The position numbers and the translations under genes are program-made. From Deroplatys truncata (taxonomy: Eukaryota; Arthropoda; Insecta; Mantodea; Mantidae): DNA of 64,000 nt. The stretch covers positions 164,644,993-164,708,992 of the forward strand of contig CM060975.1 in assembly GCA_030765065.1 (NCBI GenBank). Direction: 5' to 3'. Below are positions 1 to 11,175 of this stretch, piece by piece (position 1 is the stretch's first letter; every line of letters begins with the position of its first letter). The notes beneath the pieces were generated by a model. That model saw only the letters and a list, made by a program, of their open reading frames with translations, was not told the origin of the DNA and searched no databases.

Positions 1-2100
1 AGACTATTCTTTACCACGGTTCTGAACTGTGTCCTCTAGCTCGGTTATGAGTTAAGTTATTGTCTAGCGTGGTCCTGAACTATGAGTCCTCTAGCATGCC
101 TCTGAGTTAAGTTATTCTCTAGCGCGGTTCTGAGCTAAGACTATTCTTTACCACGGTTCTGAACTGTGTCCTCTAGCTCGGTTATGAGTTAAGTTATTGT
201 CTAGCGTGGTCCTGAACTATGAGTCCTCTAGCATGCCTCTGAGTTAAGTTATTCTCTAGCGCGGTTCTGAACTATGTGTCCTCTAGCACGGTTCTGAGTT
301 AAGTTATTCTCTAGCGCGGTTCTGAACTATGTGTCCTCTAGCACGGTTCTGAGTTAAGTTATTCTCTAGCGCGGTTCTGAACTATGAGTCCTCTAGCACG
401 GTTCTGAGTTAAGTTATTCTCTAGCGCGGTTCTGAACTATGTGTCCTCTAGCACGGTTCTGAGTTAAGTTATTCTCTAGCACGGTTCTGAGTTAAGTTAT
501 TCTCTAGCGCGGTTCTGAACTATGTGTCCTCTAGCACGGTTCTGAGTTAAGTTATTCTCTAACGCGGTTCTGAACTATGTGTCCTCTAGCACGGTTCTGA
601 GTTAAGTTATTCTCTAGCACGGTTCTGAGTTAAGTTATTCTCTAGCGCGGTTGTGAACTATGTGTCCTCTAGCACGGTTCTGAGTTAAGTTATTCTCTAG
701 CACGGTTCTGAGTTAAGTTATTCTCTAGCGCGGTTCTGAACTATGTGTCCTCTAGCACGGTTCTGAGTTAAGTTATTCTCTAGCACGGTTCTGCGTTAAG
801 TTATTCTCTAGCGCGGTTCTGAACTATGTGTCCTCTAGCACGGTTCTGAGTTAAGTTATTCTCTAGCGCGGTTCTGAACTATGTGTCCTCTAGCACGGTT
901 CTGAATTAAGTTATTCTCTAGCGCGGTTCTGAACTATGTGTCCTCTAGCACGGTTCTGAGTTAAGTTATTCTCTAGCGCGGTTCTGAACTATGAGTCCTC
1001 TAGCACGGTTCTGAGTTAAGTTATTCTCTAGCGCGGTTCTGAACTATGTGTCCTCTAGCACGGTTCTGAGTTAAGTTATTGTCTAGCGTGGTCCTGAACT
1101 ATGAGTCCTCTAGTATGCTTCTGAGTTAAGTTATTCTTTAGCGCGGTTCTGAGCTAAGTCTATTCTCTACCACGGTCCTTAACTGTGTGTCCTCTAGCAC
1201 GGTTCTGACCTGTCTGTCTTCTAAGCACAGTTCTGAACTGTTAGTATGATAGCACGATTTTGACCTAATTGTCCTCTGGCACAATCCTGAGCTAAGTCTA
1301 TTCTCTAGCACGTTTCTGAGCAAAATCTATTCTCTATCACAACTTGTATCCGTCCACTTACTCGGTTCTGACCTAAGTCAAGTTGTACTGTGTTGCGGCT
1401 CTCGACCTCTGTCTGTCCACTTACACCGTTCTGACCTGTCTGTCCTTCAGGCGGTTCTGATCTATGTCTATTTGTCCTGTAGCACGGTTCTCGACTTGTG
1501 CCCGTCCACTTACGCGGTTCTGACCTATGTCAATTTGTACTGTGTTGCGGCTCTCGACCTCTGTCTGTCCACTTACACCGTTCTGACCTGTCTGTCCTTC
1601 AGGCGGTTCTGATCTAAGTCTATTTGTCCTGTAGCACGGTTCTCGACTTGTGCCCGTCCACTTACGCGGTTCTGACTTAAATCTATTTGTTCTGTATTAC
1701 AGTTCTCCATTTGTATCCGTCCACTTACACGGTTCTAATCTGTCTGTCCTCCAGAACGTTCTGACCTAATATTTGTTCTGTAGCACGCATTTCGGCTTCT
1801 GCCAGTCCGCTTACAGGGTTCTGACCTAAATTTATTAGTTCTATAGCGCGGTCCTCGTCTTGTGTCCGTCCACTTACACGGCTCTGATCTGTCTGTCCTC
1901 TATACGGTTCCGATCTAAGTCTATTTGTTCTATAGCGCGGTCCTCGTCTTGTGACCGTCCACTTACACAGTTCTGATATAAGTCTGCTGGTTCTGTAACA
2001 TGACTCTTGATTGTGTCCGTCCACATATGGTTCTGATCTATTTTTCTGTAGCACGGCTCTTGATTGTGTACGTCTACTTACACGGCTCTGAATTAATTGA
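1..2100. repeat. Tandem satellite array with related 27/28-bp half-units
   Basis: The array is built from alternating, related short units. One reads roughly CTCTAGCACGGTTCTGAG followed by TTAAGTTATT; the other starts CTCTAGCGCGGTTCTGAA and ends CTATGTGTC. Together they make about 55 bp. From about 260 to 1130 the copies are nearly identical. From about 1140 rightwards the units diverge and take on other spacers such as CGTCCACTTACAC, yet keep the core CGGTTCTGA. At the left edge a longer unit of about 137 bp is repeated (1-137 and 138-274), and a similar block recurs near 1080-1200. The array continues left of the window. The open frames here on the minus strand are low-complexity translations of the repeat, not genes. 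Confidence 0.95.
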
Positions 2101-2385
2101 CCCTTCCTAGGATATGCATACTATTAGAAGCTAAGTAATAAGTAAAACAAAATCATTGCTTACTATCAGTCACAAGAAAACTTATTATCTTAACATATTT
2201 TTTATTTATTTTGTAATCCTGAGATATTTACACTTTGTTTTAATTACTGTGTGATTATTGAATATTAATTGTTTAGCCTGGGAAGGGATTCTATAATTAA
2301 TCCGTGCGATGTTATACTACTACATTGTTATGATCGATTTGCCTTATTGCTTTGTTTATTAGCCATTTTGGTTTAACATTGAAGC

Positions 2386-2600
2386 GGTTTTACTGTCCGG
2401 TCGGCAAATCAGGAGTAGGGAGACCGGCGATTGCGTTCCCGGTCGGTTTTATACGTCAATTGCGCCTCTGGATGTTTTGGGTTCATACGTCAGTTGCGTC
2501 CCTGGTTTCAGTCTTGCATCAGTTGCGTCCCTAGATTTCTCTGTTGATACGCCAGTTGTGTCTCTGAAAGATTTGAATTGTTAGTCCCAGTATTCAATTC
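2386..2600. repeat. 215-bp repeat, copy 1 (partner at 3922-4136)
   Basis: This stretch is almost identical base for base to 3922-4136; I see one difference, CCTCTGG against CCACTGG. Inside it a degenerate motif, close to TACGTCAGTTGCGTCCCTGG, recurs every 33-36 bp. It lies just outside the satellite array. The near-identity shows recent duplication or transposition. The small open frame across it (2352-2534) is duplicated with it and shows no protein-family similarity that I recognise. Confidence 0.9.
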
Positions 2601-3124
2601 TATATGATCAAAAATATTTTCTTAGCACGCATAAATCGATGGCAAAATTTATACTATTGTAAATACGCAGTTTTTACTTACTGCTAATAATTATATATTT
2701 ATTACATTTCTGAGGTTTGCCTTTCTCGAAGTTTCTTCTGACTGCTATCTTTGCTTGGTAAATTATATTTCATTGAATCATTCTATTTCACATTTCAGAA
2801 AGTGAAAATCAATATGTCCTGAAATAAACGTAATGTGTATAGAAGTATAGAATAATAAATAACAGAAGTTATAGGTTGCCTTTATAAGCTACAACCTGGG
2901 AAAAAAGTATTCATACTCCGTTACTTATGTAGAAAAACTTTATTTATTAGAACTAAGACTTCAAGCAGACATGTTATTGTGGTAAACTAACAGTAAGGAA
3001 TTTCCTTCCAAATTTGTGTATTTAAAAAATTTATTGAATTAGCTTACTACAAAAAGCGAATTAAAAATATAGTACCAGCTGGCTTCTCACAGTGAGGAAA
3101 GAGTATTCATACCTTCAAAGAAAT

Positions 3125-3905
3125 GGCAATTTATACAAATACAATTTTAATACTTTGTAGGCATCCTCTTCTTTGTATGTACCCTTGTGTTAACTTATTT
3201 GGCATGGAATGCACCAGTTGTTTGATTGTCTCTGCTGTAACATTTTGCCATTCTTGTTTTAGACATTGTTTAAGAGGCGTTTTACTTCGTGTTTCATGTT
3301 TTTTGACCATTCTTTCAACTGTGCTCCAAAGACGTTCAATTGGATTAAGGTCTGCGCCATACGCTGTAAACTTGAGAATATGGGGGGAGGGTATGATACA
3401 ACAACCACATACAACAGTTTACACTCTGTGCTTAGGGTCATTATCGTGTTGAAAGTAGTAATTTGTGCCTAAACGGAATATATCAACACTTTTTTGCAAA
3501 GTTCCCTGCAAGATAAATAAATACTTAAATCTATCCATGTTACCCTGTTACCTTCACAAGTTGTCCAGCGCCATATGTAGCCTTACATCCCCTTACCGTA
3601 ATTCCGCAATCACCGTGTTTCACTGTGGGTTGAATGTGTTTGGGATCAAGCTCACTATTTGGTCCTCTCCAGACCAAAATTCTGCCATCGTTTACAAACA
3701 CATTAAATTCACTTCCATCTGTAAACAGTATCTTGTTCCAGAAACTTGTGTTCTTGCTTACATGGTCTGGAACAAACTCAAGTCTCAATTTTTTGTTTTT
3801 CTAGCTTATGCATGGTTTTCTTCTAGGTACCCTAGCTCCATAACCTGCTTTGCTTAGAACAGGCCTGTGGGAATCGTAAAGAAGGGGTATTGTAACGTAA
3901 ACTCC
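3125..3905 (-). pseudogene. Tc1-like transposase, catalytic part (pseudogene)
   Basis: This encodes the DDE catalytic half of a Tc1-family transposase, which cuts and rejoins DNA at TA targets. Read on the minus strand, the 82-codon open piece (3788-3540) contains RLEFVPDHVSKNTSFWNKIL, then FTDGSEFNVF, where the first catalytic Asp is kept but the usual DES Glu is Gly. TVKHGDCGITVRGC follows, as in Tc1 proteins. After stops and a frame change come FQHDNDPKH (second Asp) and ADLNPIERLW (third acidic residue), then a C-terminal EWQNVTAETIKQLV. Several stops and frameshifts make it inactive. The N-terminal side merges into the insertion at 3922. Confidence 0.85.
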
Positions 3906-3921
3906 ATTCCACCTAAAAAGT

Positions 3922-4690
3922 GGTTTTACTGTCCGGTCGGCAAATCAGGAGTAGGGAGACCGGCGATTGCGTTCCCGGTCGGTTTTATACGTCAATTGCG
4001 CCACTGGATGTTTTGGGTTCATACGTCAGTTGCGTCCCTGGTTTCAGTCTTGCATCAGTTGCGTCCCTAGATTTCTCTGTTGATACGCCAGTTGTGTCTC
4101 TGAAAGATTTGAATTGTTAGTCCCAGTATTCAATTCCTGGCACAAACAACATATCCCTTCACATTTTGCAAATCTGATTGTCTGTAACATTTTTAATTTA
4201 AACCTCACAAATCGATGAAATTTTGTTACATTACGTTATGTTATGCATAAAAATCTAAGAACTGAACACGAGTTAACAAACAAACAAAGAAACAAAAACA
4301 ATAACAAAGAATTTGTATGGTTGAAATAGTAAGCAGACTAAAAATAGAGGCTTCCCCTTCTCACTTGCCATCGACTCCATGGCTCGTGCACAACTGAGAA
4401 TGAGAACTATTACGTATGTCCAGTTTGGCCTTTATGATATATGACGTAGCAGAAAACGTTCTAAACAGTGCTTTGTTGTGTCTCGTCGCAGAACTCGTTC
4501 TATAGTGTCTTATCGAAGAACCTAGACCTACCCAAACTACCTAAGCAGATAGCTGTGGACGAACTAACGTATATATTTTAAAACCCCCCAGACGCAACTG
4601 ACGTACTGATTTTAAAAATCCCAGACACAACTGACGTACTGACTTTTCGTAAACATGTTTATGTGGACGCAACTGACATAGACCCGAGGA
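3922..4690. mobile_element. Repeat-rich insertion inside the Tc1-like gene (includes 215-bp repeat copy 2)
   Basis: The left 215 bp (3922-4136) duplicate 2386-2600. The right part (about 4560-4680) carries three more copies of the same 15-bp core on the opposite strand (GACGCAACTGACGTA and variants). The segment interrupts a Tc1 transposase reading frame whose two halves flank it, so it arrived later than the Tc1 element. Between the repeats I see no coding sequence. It behaves like a non-autonomous element with subterminal repeats, but I could not identify target-site duplications, so its class is open. Confidence 0.55.
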
Positions 4691-5118
4691 GTATACAGCT
4701 AAGCAGGAATTGGGTGGTATTGTACGAGTGGTTTTGTTTGCCTCTTAGAGCGCAAGTTCCCCAGGCCAGGCTTAGAATATAGCGAACAGCCCTCGGGTGA
4801 TTTCCCTCCCGAACTGATGATAAACGTATGCGGACGGTGCAGAAGCTGTCAATTGTGTTCATTTTCTGTCCATCCTTATGAACGCAGTTTCTTCTCTTTG
4901 CATCGGCTGCTGTGGTCGACCTCTTCTTTAATGAGAATATTTCTTTCTCTATATCGCATTATTATGGACTGCCCAGTTACCCTGCTTCTTCCAATAATAT
5001 CACCAATTTCTGAAAATGATTTTCCATTTTGATACTGGGAGTAAACAATTTTCCTTTTCTCCACTGTTGTTACTTTACCGTTGCGGCCCATTTTTCTGTG
5101 GCACAGCATTTGCCGCAT
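4690..5118 (-). pseudogene. Tc1-like transposase N-terminus (HTH) fragment
   Basis: Reading down from 5118 on the minus strand, the first 80 codons include GRNGKVTTVEKRKIVYSQYQ and NGKSFSEIGDIIGRSRVTGQ. This is the paired-type helix-turn-helix layout of Tc1 transposases: a basic start, a KSxxEIG helix and an IIGRSR turn, then a RYRERN stretch. A stop follows at about 4876; the next part is only recognisable in shifted frames and fades near 4690. In order and orientation it belongs with the catalytic part at 3125-3905. The assignment to the superfamily is good; activity is excluded. Confidence 0.75.
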
Positions 5119-5450
5119 ATCAGAACCAACATGTTGGAGGTGTTATCCAGTCCTGTCGTAAAGTTATTCCATTTTTTTTGTTTTTATCAGGTTGATAATT
5201 TACTTACTAAACACATTCCAATAACATAAAACTGATTTTCATTGTCTTTGTGATAAACTCTCGACGTAGATATTACGTTTGTTCACCGTGCTATCAACCT
5301 GAACTGTTTACAGCATTGCTTTTAATATTATCTAATGATTGAAATGTAAGAGCGAAATATTGTGCATTTGAACTCATTGTTTTTTAAATGTTCGAAGTAA
5401 ATTGATTAGAAACAACCAATTAATTTAGTTACGTGTTAAATAATTTTCGC

Positions 5451-5957
5451 TTAGGGCCCACACTTGGATTCGAGCAGCAGCGTTTTATGATTATTTTGCT
5501 CTTGCATGATTATCTTTTTCACTTTGCGTTCTCGCTTTAGCCACACATCCTTAGTTTTTGTTAAAGTTTTTATCCTATTATGAATTTGGAAATCTTCATA
5601 CACATCTATTATAAATTTATTCTGAAATATAAGGTCGATTGGAAAACAATTTGTAATGACTTTAGGGATGAGAATTGAAGAGCTTATTAAGGGGCACCAA
5701 CTTTGGGAGTCGTTGCTGTTCACTGTGGTATAACCCTTGTGAAGAAAGCTGGTCTTAAGTGGATGTGTGTTATCGAGTCCAGTCGCGTTGCAGCTGTTTT
5801 GTATTCCAGTCAGGTCTCTTGGCAGAAGACAGTAGTGTGTGTTAAAAATGTTATCCTGATGAGGTTTATAGCCAGGCAAGTGAAAACTCTTGTTCTGCTC
5901 CTGAGGATGTTCTTTAATGGTTTTGACATTGTTTATGGTCAAAGAAAATGTTGCCAT
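5451..5957 (-). CDS. Unrecognised 168-codon open frame
   Basis: This is one of the longest open frames in the window. The protein is Asn/Lys/Thr-rich, without a signal peptide, membrane segment, zinc-binding pattern or catalytic motif that I recognise. The middle includes FHLPGYKPHQDNIF and the C-terminus is basic (WLKRERKVKKIIMQEQ). A plus-strand frame of 113 codons overlaps it, so at least one is chance. I see no TATA box, splice context or poly(A) signal that would favour either. It may be a decayed mobile-element frame or noise. Confidence 0.15.
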   Translation of the reverse strand: MATFSLTINNVKTIKEHPQEQNKSFHLPGYKPHQDNIFNTHYCLLPRDLTGIQNSCNATGLDNTHPLKTSFLHKGYTTVNSNDSQSWCPLISSSILIPKVITNCFPIDLIFQNKFIIDVYEDFQIHNRIKTLTKTKDVWLKRERKVKKIIMQEQNNHKTLLLESKCGP

Positions 5958-7790
5958 TTGCGACTACAAGGCATCCGATTAGCAGTCTGGAGAGAGTTCT
6001 TTGTCATGCCGTTAATTAATATAACATTCAAAGGCGAAGTGTAAAACTTAATATCCAAGAGGCTTCTCATTTCTAAAAAAACAATGTTCCTACCGCTTGT
6101 ATCTCGATGTTGGCAAGATAAGTGCAGGATAATATCTGTCGCATACTCCTGAGGTTGTAATGGACATTTTATTGGCCTTTACTTCTGTTTTGGGTTGAGC
6201 ACAAACATTTAGTGCAGACCTTTTTCGAAAAAAATGTATAAATCACCTGTTTATTTCAGAAATGATCTCTTGTTTCACTATCCATAGCTCTTCAGCTCTA
6301 CATAGACGTTGCCGTTAAAAAAGTGTCTTGATAACATTGTGGTCAATACAGTGCTTATTGCCTATCTCTTTTGAAAATCACTGCTAGTAGATAAGAATGT
6401 TTAAAAGATGAAGAAATTCCATCTACTGGAGGTATAACAAGCGGTTCTAAATATTTACCAAGTTTAGTGAAGATGAAGCTATAAATTCTGTTGTAAGTAT
6501 GAAACATTTATCCCAAAATATCTAACCTATTGTGTGATTAAATGAACCTTTTAATTGTTTATTGATTGAAAACTTCCTTGAGTAACACTTTAAATATCAA
6601 TAAGCATTGTGCCTATACACTCCTACATATAAAAATATGCTGTGTTAAAGGTGAAATAATATAGAATAATTATTAGCATTAGAAATATTGGCACTGCAAA
6701 TGAATCTTAATCTTTAAGTTTGTGGTAGATTTCTCTGAAGAACTTCTAATTTCCATTGCATTTTGTATAACTTCAAATCCATAAAGAAATAAAAAAAAAC
6801 AATAAAGAGGAAAAATGCAGACATTATTAAAATACCGTGGATAAAATGTACTGGAAAGTGCAGAAAAAAAGTTTGCTGTTAGGAATTAATCGTATTACAT
6901 TTGCTGAGTGTGTTATTGACAAGTCAAGTGTACCAAGCTCGCTTCATTGGCCATTCACAGATGGTGCATATGCGGCTGCAATCTTTACTTTCATTAGGAA
7001 CATATTGTAATCATGTGCCTAAAAAAGTCGGACTCTTGTTAAATTATCTAGCCAAATTTCACTCCAGCTAGTTAATTTTCTTTGACTGTTGTCTGACGTC
7101 ATCATAAAATGGACCAATGAGATGATAGAAAATGTTACCTGTTAATCAATCATGGCCGCATATCCCAGTGAAATTACCAAATCCCTTTATCGCCACGACG
7201 TGCATTTGTCTTTTATTTTAGCCTCAAATTAATAGACAAGTCATTGCGAAACGGCGTGAAAATCTAAAATATTCACAATACAAATATAAAATTACTACTA
7301 TTTTTAAGCCGAATTTAGGGGAACCATATTTAAATTCTTATTTTTTTAGTTAAACGATTCTAATAAATATCACTAAAGGGATGGAGCTTTCCGGGTAAAT
7401 TCCCTCACTACGTTCGTCAATTTATGACAATTTCAGATCTTCTTGTGAAAATGCTTGTGACCAGAAACACTCATCTGGCTATTTTAAATTATGAAAAGTA
7501 TCAACATTTGTGATATTACTGTTAATAGTTATTACATATCATCCTTCAGATGCTGCCCTGTAAAGTTCAGGCCCGTAAGTGTAGTCACTTATTTGTGACG
7601 ATCGTGTCACAAAATAACAAACTGCTCGTAGTGTTAATATTTTTTACAAGATGGATAAAATTGAAATATGAGATGTGATAAACTACTTCGTTCTGAAGGT
7701 TTTATACAAAGGGAGTTAGATTCCACATTAAAGAATTGTATTCTTCTTTTACGTTTTTGATGGCTAAAACAGGGCTGCTGAATTTAAGCT
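5958..7790. other. AT-rich stretch, nothing recognised
   Basis: I see no convincing coding sequence, RNA gene or repeat with a second copy in the window here. The base composition is typical of the AT-rich background. Confidence 0.5.
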
Positions 7791-7794
7791 TGGT

Positions 7795-8675
7795 CTTATA
7801 TCCATTCAAGATGAGCGCTCAGAGCTTCCCGGCGAGATTGTGAAAAAAAAAAATCACAATGGCATACTCATGTTCGCCGAATGAAGCTATGCGAGGCCTT
7901 TAACATTCAAAGGACCTCGATAGGCCGTGTCTACTACATTTTAAAAGAAATGCTGTTATGTGAAAGATTTCCACTCGATAGTTGCGGTGTTTGTTAACAA
8001 TGGAGCGAAAACACATTCGAAGGGACATGTCTAAAGTGTGTTTAAACGCAATCCAGTTAGTATCTCAGATGCAGATGTAACACGGATTCATCAATACACG
8101 TCAGAGACGAAGGAGCAGTCCAAACAATGGTGGCAACGGTGAAAGTGCACCAAAGAAAGCAAGAACGGCTCCATCTGCAGAAAAAGCCTTGGCTACGACT
8201 TTCTGGAATTTTCATGTTGTGGTGCTCATAGACTACCTGCAGAATGGCAGAACTATTACCAGGTGCTATTAACGTCATAACTGGACAAATAAAATTGAAG
8301 GTTGCTTTTAGGCTAAACCTTCTCAGCTCGTGAAAAAGAAAGTCCTCTTTCATTACGATAAAACGCCTCCACACACATCTGTGATTGCTGCTGCAAAACG
8401 TGGACCTTCTCTTGCAGTGCTTCCACATCCGTTATATACGCTGGACTAGGCTGCCTTTCGTTAAATCTGAAGAAATGGCTAGGTGGACGTAATGATGAGG
8501 CTAAAACTGAGACAGACATTTATTTTCTACAGTAGGATAAATCTTATTTCACTGTGGGTATTAAGAAGTTGGAAGGTTGTTGGACTAAATATATTGATAT
8601 GTATCGTGATTATGTTGTAAAAAAGGAAATTCTCTTATTAATATTATCAGACCGAGAACTTTTAGAAGGTCTCTG
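7795..8675 (+). pseudogene. mariner-like transposase, decayed but nearly full length
   Basis: The plus strand, read through many frameshifts and stops, follows a mariner transposase from the linker after the first HTH to the C-terminus. Recognisable pieces in order are SIQDERSELPGEIVKK; FKRNPVSISDADVTRIHQYT with ETKEQSKQWW (the region of the first catalytic Asp, where the usual DE is lost); APSAEKALATTFWNF; VLFHYDKTPPHTSV (second Asp); LPHPLYTLD (third Asp region); and YFLQ, DKSYFTVGIKKLEGCWTKYI and DMYRDYVVK at the end. After the frame ends, GACCGAGAACTTTTAGAAGG (8650-8669) resembles a mariner 3' terminal repeat. The open frame at 8554-8823 uses this C-terminus by chance. The heavy decay suggests an old insertion. 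Confidence 0.88.
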
Positions 8676-9964
8676 TATTAGTTATTTTGTTAAAGTGGAC
8701 CTTTTTTTACAATTTTATCTGTGTTGTATATACAACATATATACATATATAACAATTTTTACATATATACCTGACAATGTAATCGGCAAGCTATTTAAAC
8801 TGGCGGAAGAATTACATTTGTAAAGTCATAAAAACCGAGGCGTCAATAAGAAAATTCAGTAAAAATGTTAATAACTCCAGACTTGTTTCTTCCTCAGATC
8901 AAAACCCTATTTCGCTACAATTTCAGACTATACCAAAAAAGTCTGCTATACTAAATCTGTGTAAAATAATTTTATAAACATACACAAAAGGTTTCAAAAA
9001 TTAGTGCAATTTTCAAAATGTTATAGAAGTCATAAATAAAACACATAGAATGTTCTATCGTTTGTTCTTAATGCATATTAGCCATTAGAATTTTCCCTCC
9101 ATTAATTTAGTTACTAGAATTTTTAAGTTGGAGACGAATATAAAACAGCATTTACCTCGTTCAACCATTCATACAATCCCTTAATTAAAAGACTAATGAT
9201 TATGCTTCCTTTGCACAGTCAAAATACTGCGGCCCTTCAAAATATTAAAACTTTTTGAAGTCACTTTATCTGTTAGTTGAAACGGTTTCTATGTGGATGT
9301 TTATAGTAGTTAATATAAAGTGAGAGCAAACATAACTTTTTTATAGAAAGAATAATGGAATGCGTGATTCTCCACGATAAGGTAAACGCTGGAGGAAGTT
9401 GTGATCGTTACGTAAGAGGGACGACTGTAGGATAGTGGTGAACGGTGTCTTGAGGATACCACGACCTATGGCACAGCATATAGTAATAGTAATAGTAGTA
9501 GTAATAATACCCGTATACCAAGTATTGTTCTGATAATGTATACAATGAAAATTTATGATAAAATTTTAAGAAAACATAAGCTAAAAGGAATTAATAAATC
9601 AAGGCGCCAGACCAAGATACAATTGATGCAACTAAATTGTTAAATTTAAAAAATAAATGAAAAAACTGTTTCGTCTACCTACCACAGACAAAGCAATAAG
9701 ACAAAGCAAGCAAATAAAATGTCGCTACAGGGAACATGTTTAGTTTTAAGCATATGAAATGACTCTCATACAACATAATGAAGACAATCTGCAAAGATCA
9801 GTCTTTAAGCATCAACAAATTTATGTGTCATAACTTTAACATATCTATCTTTATGTAAGACCAAAACAATGGCTATCACAGAGAAACATTCTATAAGATA
9901 CAGATTTGTTATAGAAAATAAAATTTTAGAATACGTTACGTACTTTAAATATTTAAAAAATATG
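8676..9964. other. AT-rich stretch, nothing recognised
   Basis: No gene or mobile-element match is visible. A short AGT/AAT microsatellite lies at about 9480-9510. Confidence 0.5.
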
Positions 9965-10835
9965 ATGTGTTACACGTGACTTTCTCTACTCTTGTACAAA
10001 CTATTTTTACAAACGCTTATTCTCCGTATGCTTCATGTTAATCGAGATATCGAGATGTCAATCTTATTGGTAATTTTCTTGTAGATGCAAGGGAAATTGG
10101 TAGGCTTTAAGCGACGTCAAATGTTTTAAGAGCTGGTTGCTATGTGGAGTATTCCATTCTCTTTGCATTACCAGGACCAAAAAAGAATAACGAATTCCCA
10201 TTTGAGAAAAAGTATTAGTATTGGAAAATTTAAGGGAATAACAAGCAATATCTCGAAAATGGTTCACTCAACAAAAAAATGTATATGACATAAATTGTGT
10301 ATTTTAACGCGATCTACAGTTTTTGTGCAGTAAAATTTTGTCTATCTCTTATGGTTTACCGGTTATGCAAATGTCGTTCACAATGAAGAATACTTTTGGA
10401 GACATTCCCAGAAACTTCAAGATATACATTTTATTTGCCATAAAATGTCTTAAGCATGATACTTTAACCAAAATCGTAATAGCCATTTTTGAGAAAATTA
10501 AAATTTTCGAAAAATCTTCCACGTAAAGGGTAATCTGGGGTGGGGGGATTTTCTTGAAAACCTTCGTGTCGCATCCCTGGAAGATACTGAACCTAAATAC
10601 CAAGTTTGGTGTTTATCCGACTCTTCGTTTCTGAGTTATGCTGTTCACAGACACACAGTCACACAGACAATCAGACACACAGGCACACACACGGACATGT
10701 TTCCAAAAATGTGTTTTTGGATTCAAGGGGCCTCAAAACATATATTTCCGGTGAAATCTCGGTATCGAATTTTTGGGTGGAATACAATACTTCCTCTACT
10801 TACTATACGTAGAAGAGAAAGTAAAAAGGTTACAT
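9965..10835 (+). repeat. R-family interspersed repeat, copy 1 (reference orientation)
   Basis: This is a copy of the most frequent interspersed repeat in the window. Its order of landmarks is: TTACACGTGACTTTCTCTAC near the start; GGTTTACCGGTTATGCAAAT with CAATGAAGAATAC; ATCTTCC with GGGTGGGGGGATTTTCTTG; CGCATCCCTGGAAGATACTG; AATACCAAGTTTGGT; TTATGCTGTTCACAGACACA followed by an AC-rich tract (10640-10690); CAAGGGGCCTCAAAACATAT; GGTGAAATCTCGGTATCG; and TACTTCCTCTACTTAC with GAAGAGAAAGTAA at the end. The short open frames on either strand are shared by decayed copies and show no selection that I can see. Confidence 0.85.
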
Positions 10836-10999
10836 GCTTTAAATATTTAAGTTCTTACGCAACAAATCAAAGTAACATATGGAGTTTTAGATAATACCAT
10901 CAGTTTCAATATGTATGAGCTTCAATTAACAGAACACAATGTCAAAAGTGACACATTGATAAGGTTCTATGCCTAATCCCTCTTCCAAAATTAAAAGAC

Positions 11000-11175
11000 C
11001 TCAAGAAAACTGAAGGCTGCTGAAATGATATCAATAAGATTAGTCAAGATTACACAAGAAAGGATAAATTGAGCAAAAGTATCAGACGTGAATTTAACGT
11101 AAAGTCAGCAGTTCAATAGCTGATACAGTACAAAACAAACTGAATGCAATATATAGAGAATATCCGTTTAATGAA
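11000..11175 (+). pseudogene. LINE ORF2 C-terminal remnant
   Basis: In two frames the sequence reads LKAAEMISIRLVKITQ and then KDKLSKSIRREFNVKSAV. This matches the layout of the conserved region after the reverse transcriptase in many insect LINEs (LKAAEMxxLRSVKG, then xRRDKxRNEEIRxEL). It is short, frameshifted and without neighbours from the same element. LINE origin is probable; the clade cannot be set. Confidence 0.5.

Larger units (their letters stand above)
2890..5120 (-). mobile_element. Tc1-like transposon, broken and interrupted
   Basis: Two parts of one Tc1-type transposase lie in order on the minus strand: the DNA-binding N-terminus at about 4690-5118 and the catalytic part at about 3125-3905. 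A 0.77-kb foreign segment (3922-4690) separates them. The left end has AAAAAAGTATTCATAC at about 2901-2916 and a second AAAGAGTATTCATACC near 3099, as expected for Tc1-type terminal and subterminal repeats. I find no matching inverted repeat beyond 5120, so the right end looks lost. The element is not autonomous. Confidence 0.8.

Noticed and set aside
1138-2054. Repetitive minus-strand frames of 61 and 109 codons
   Set aside because: They lie wholly within the satellite and follow its period.
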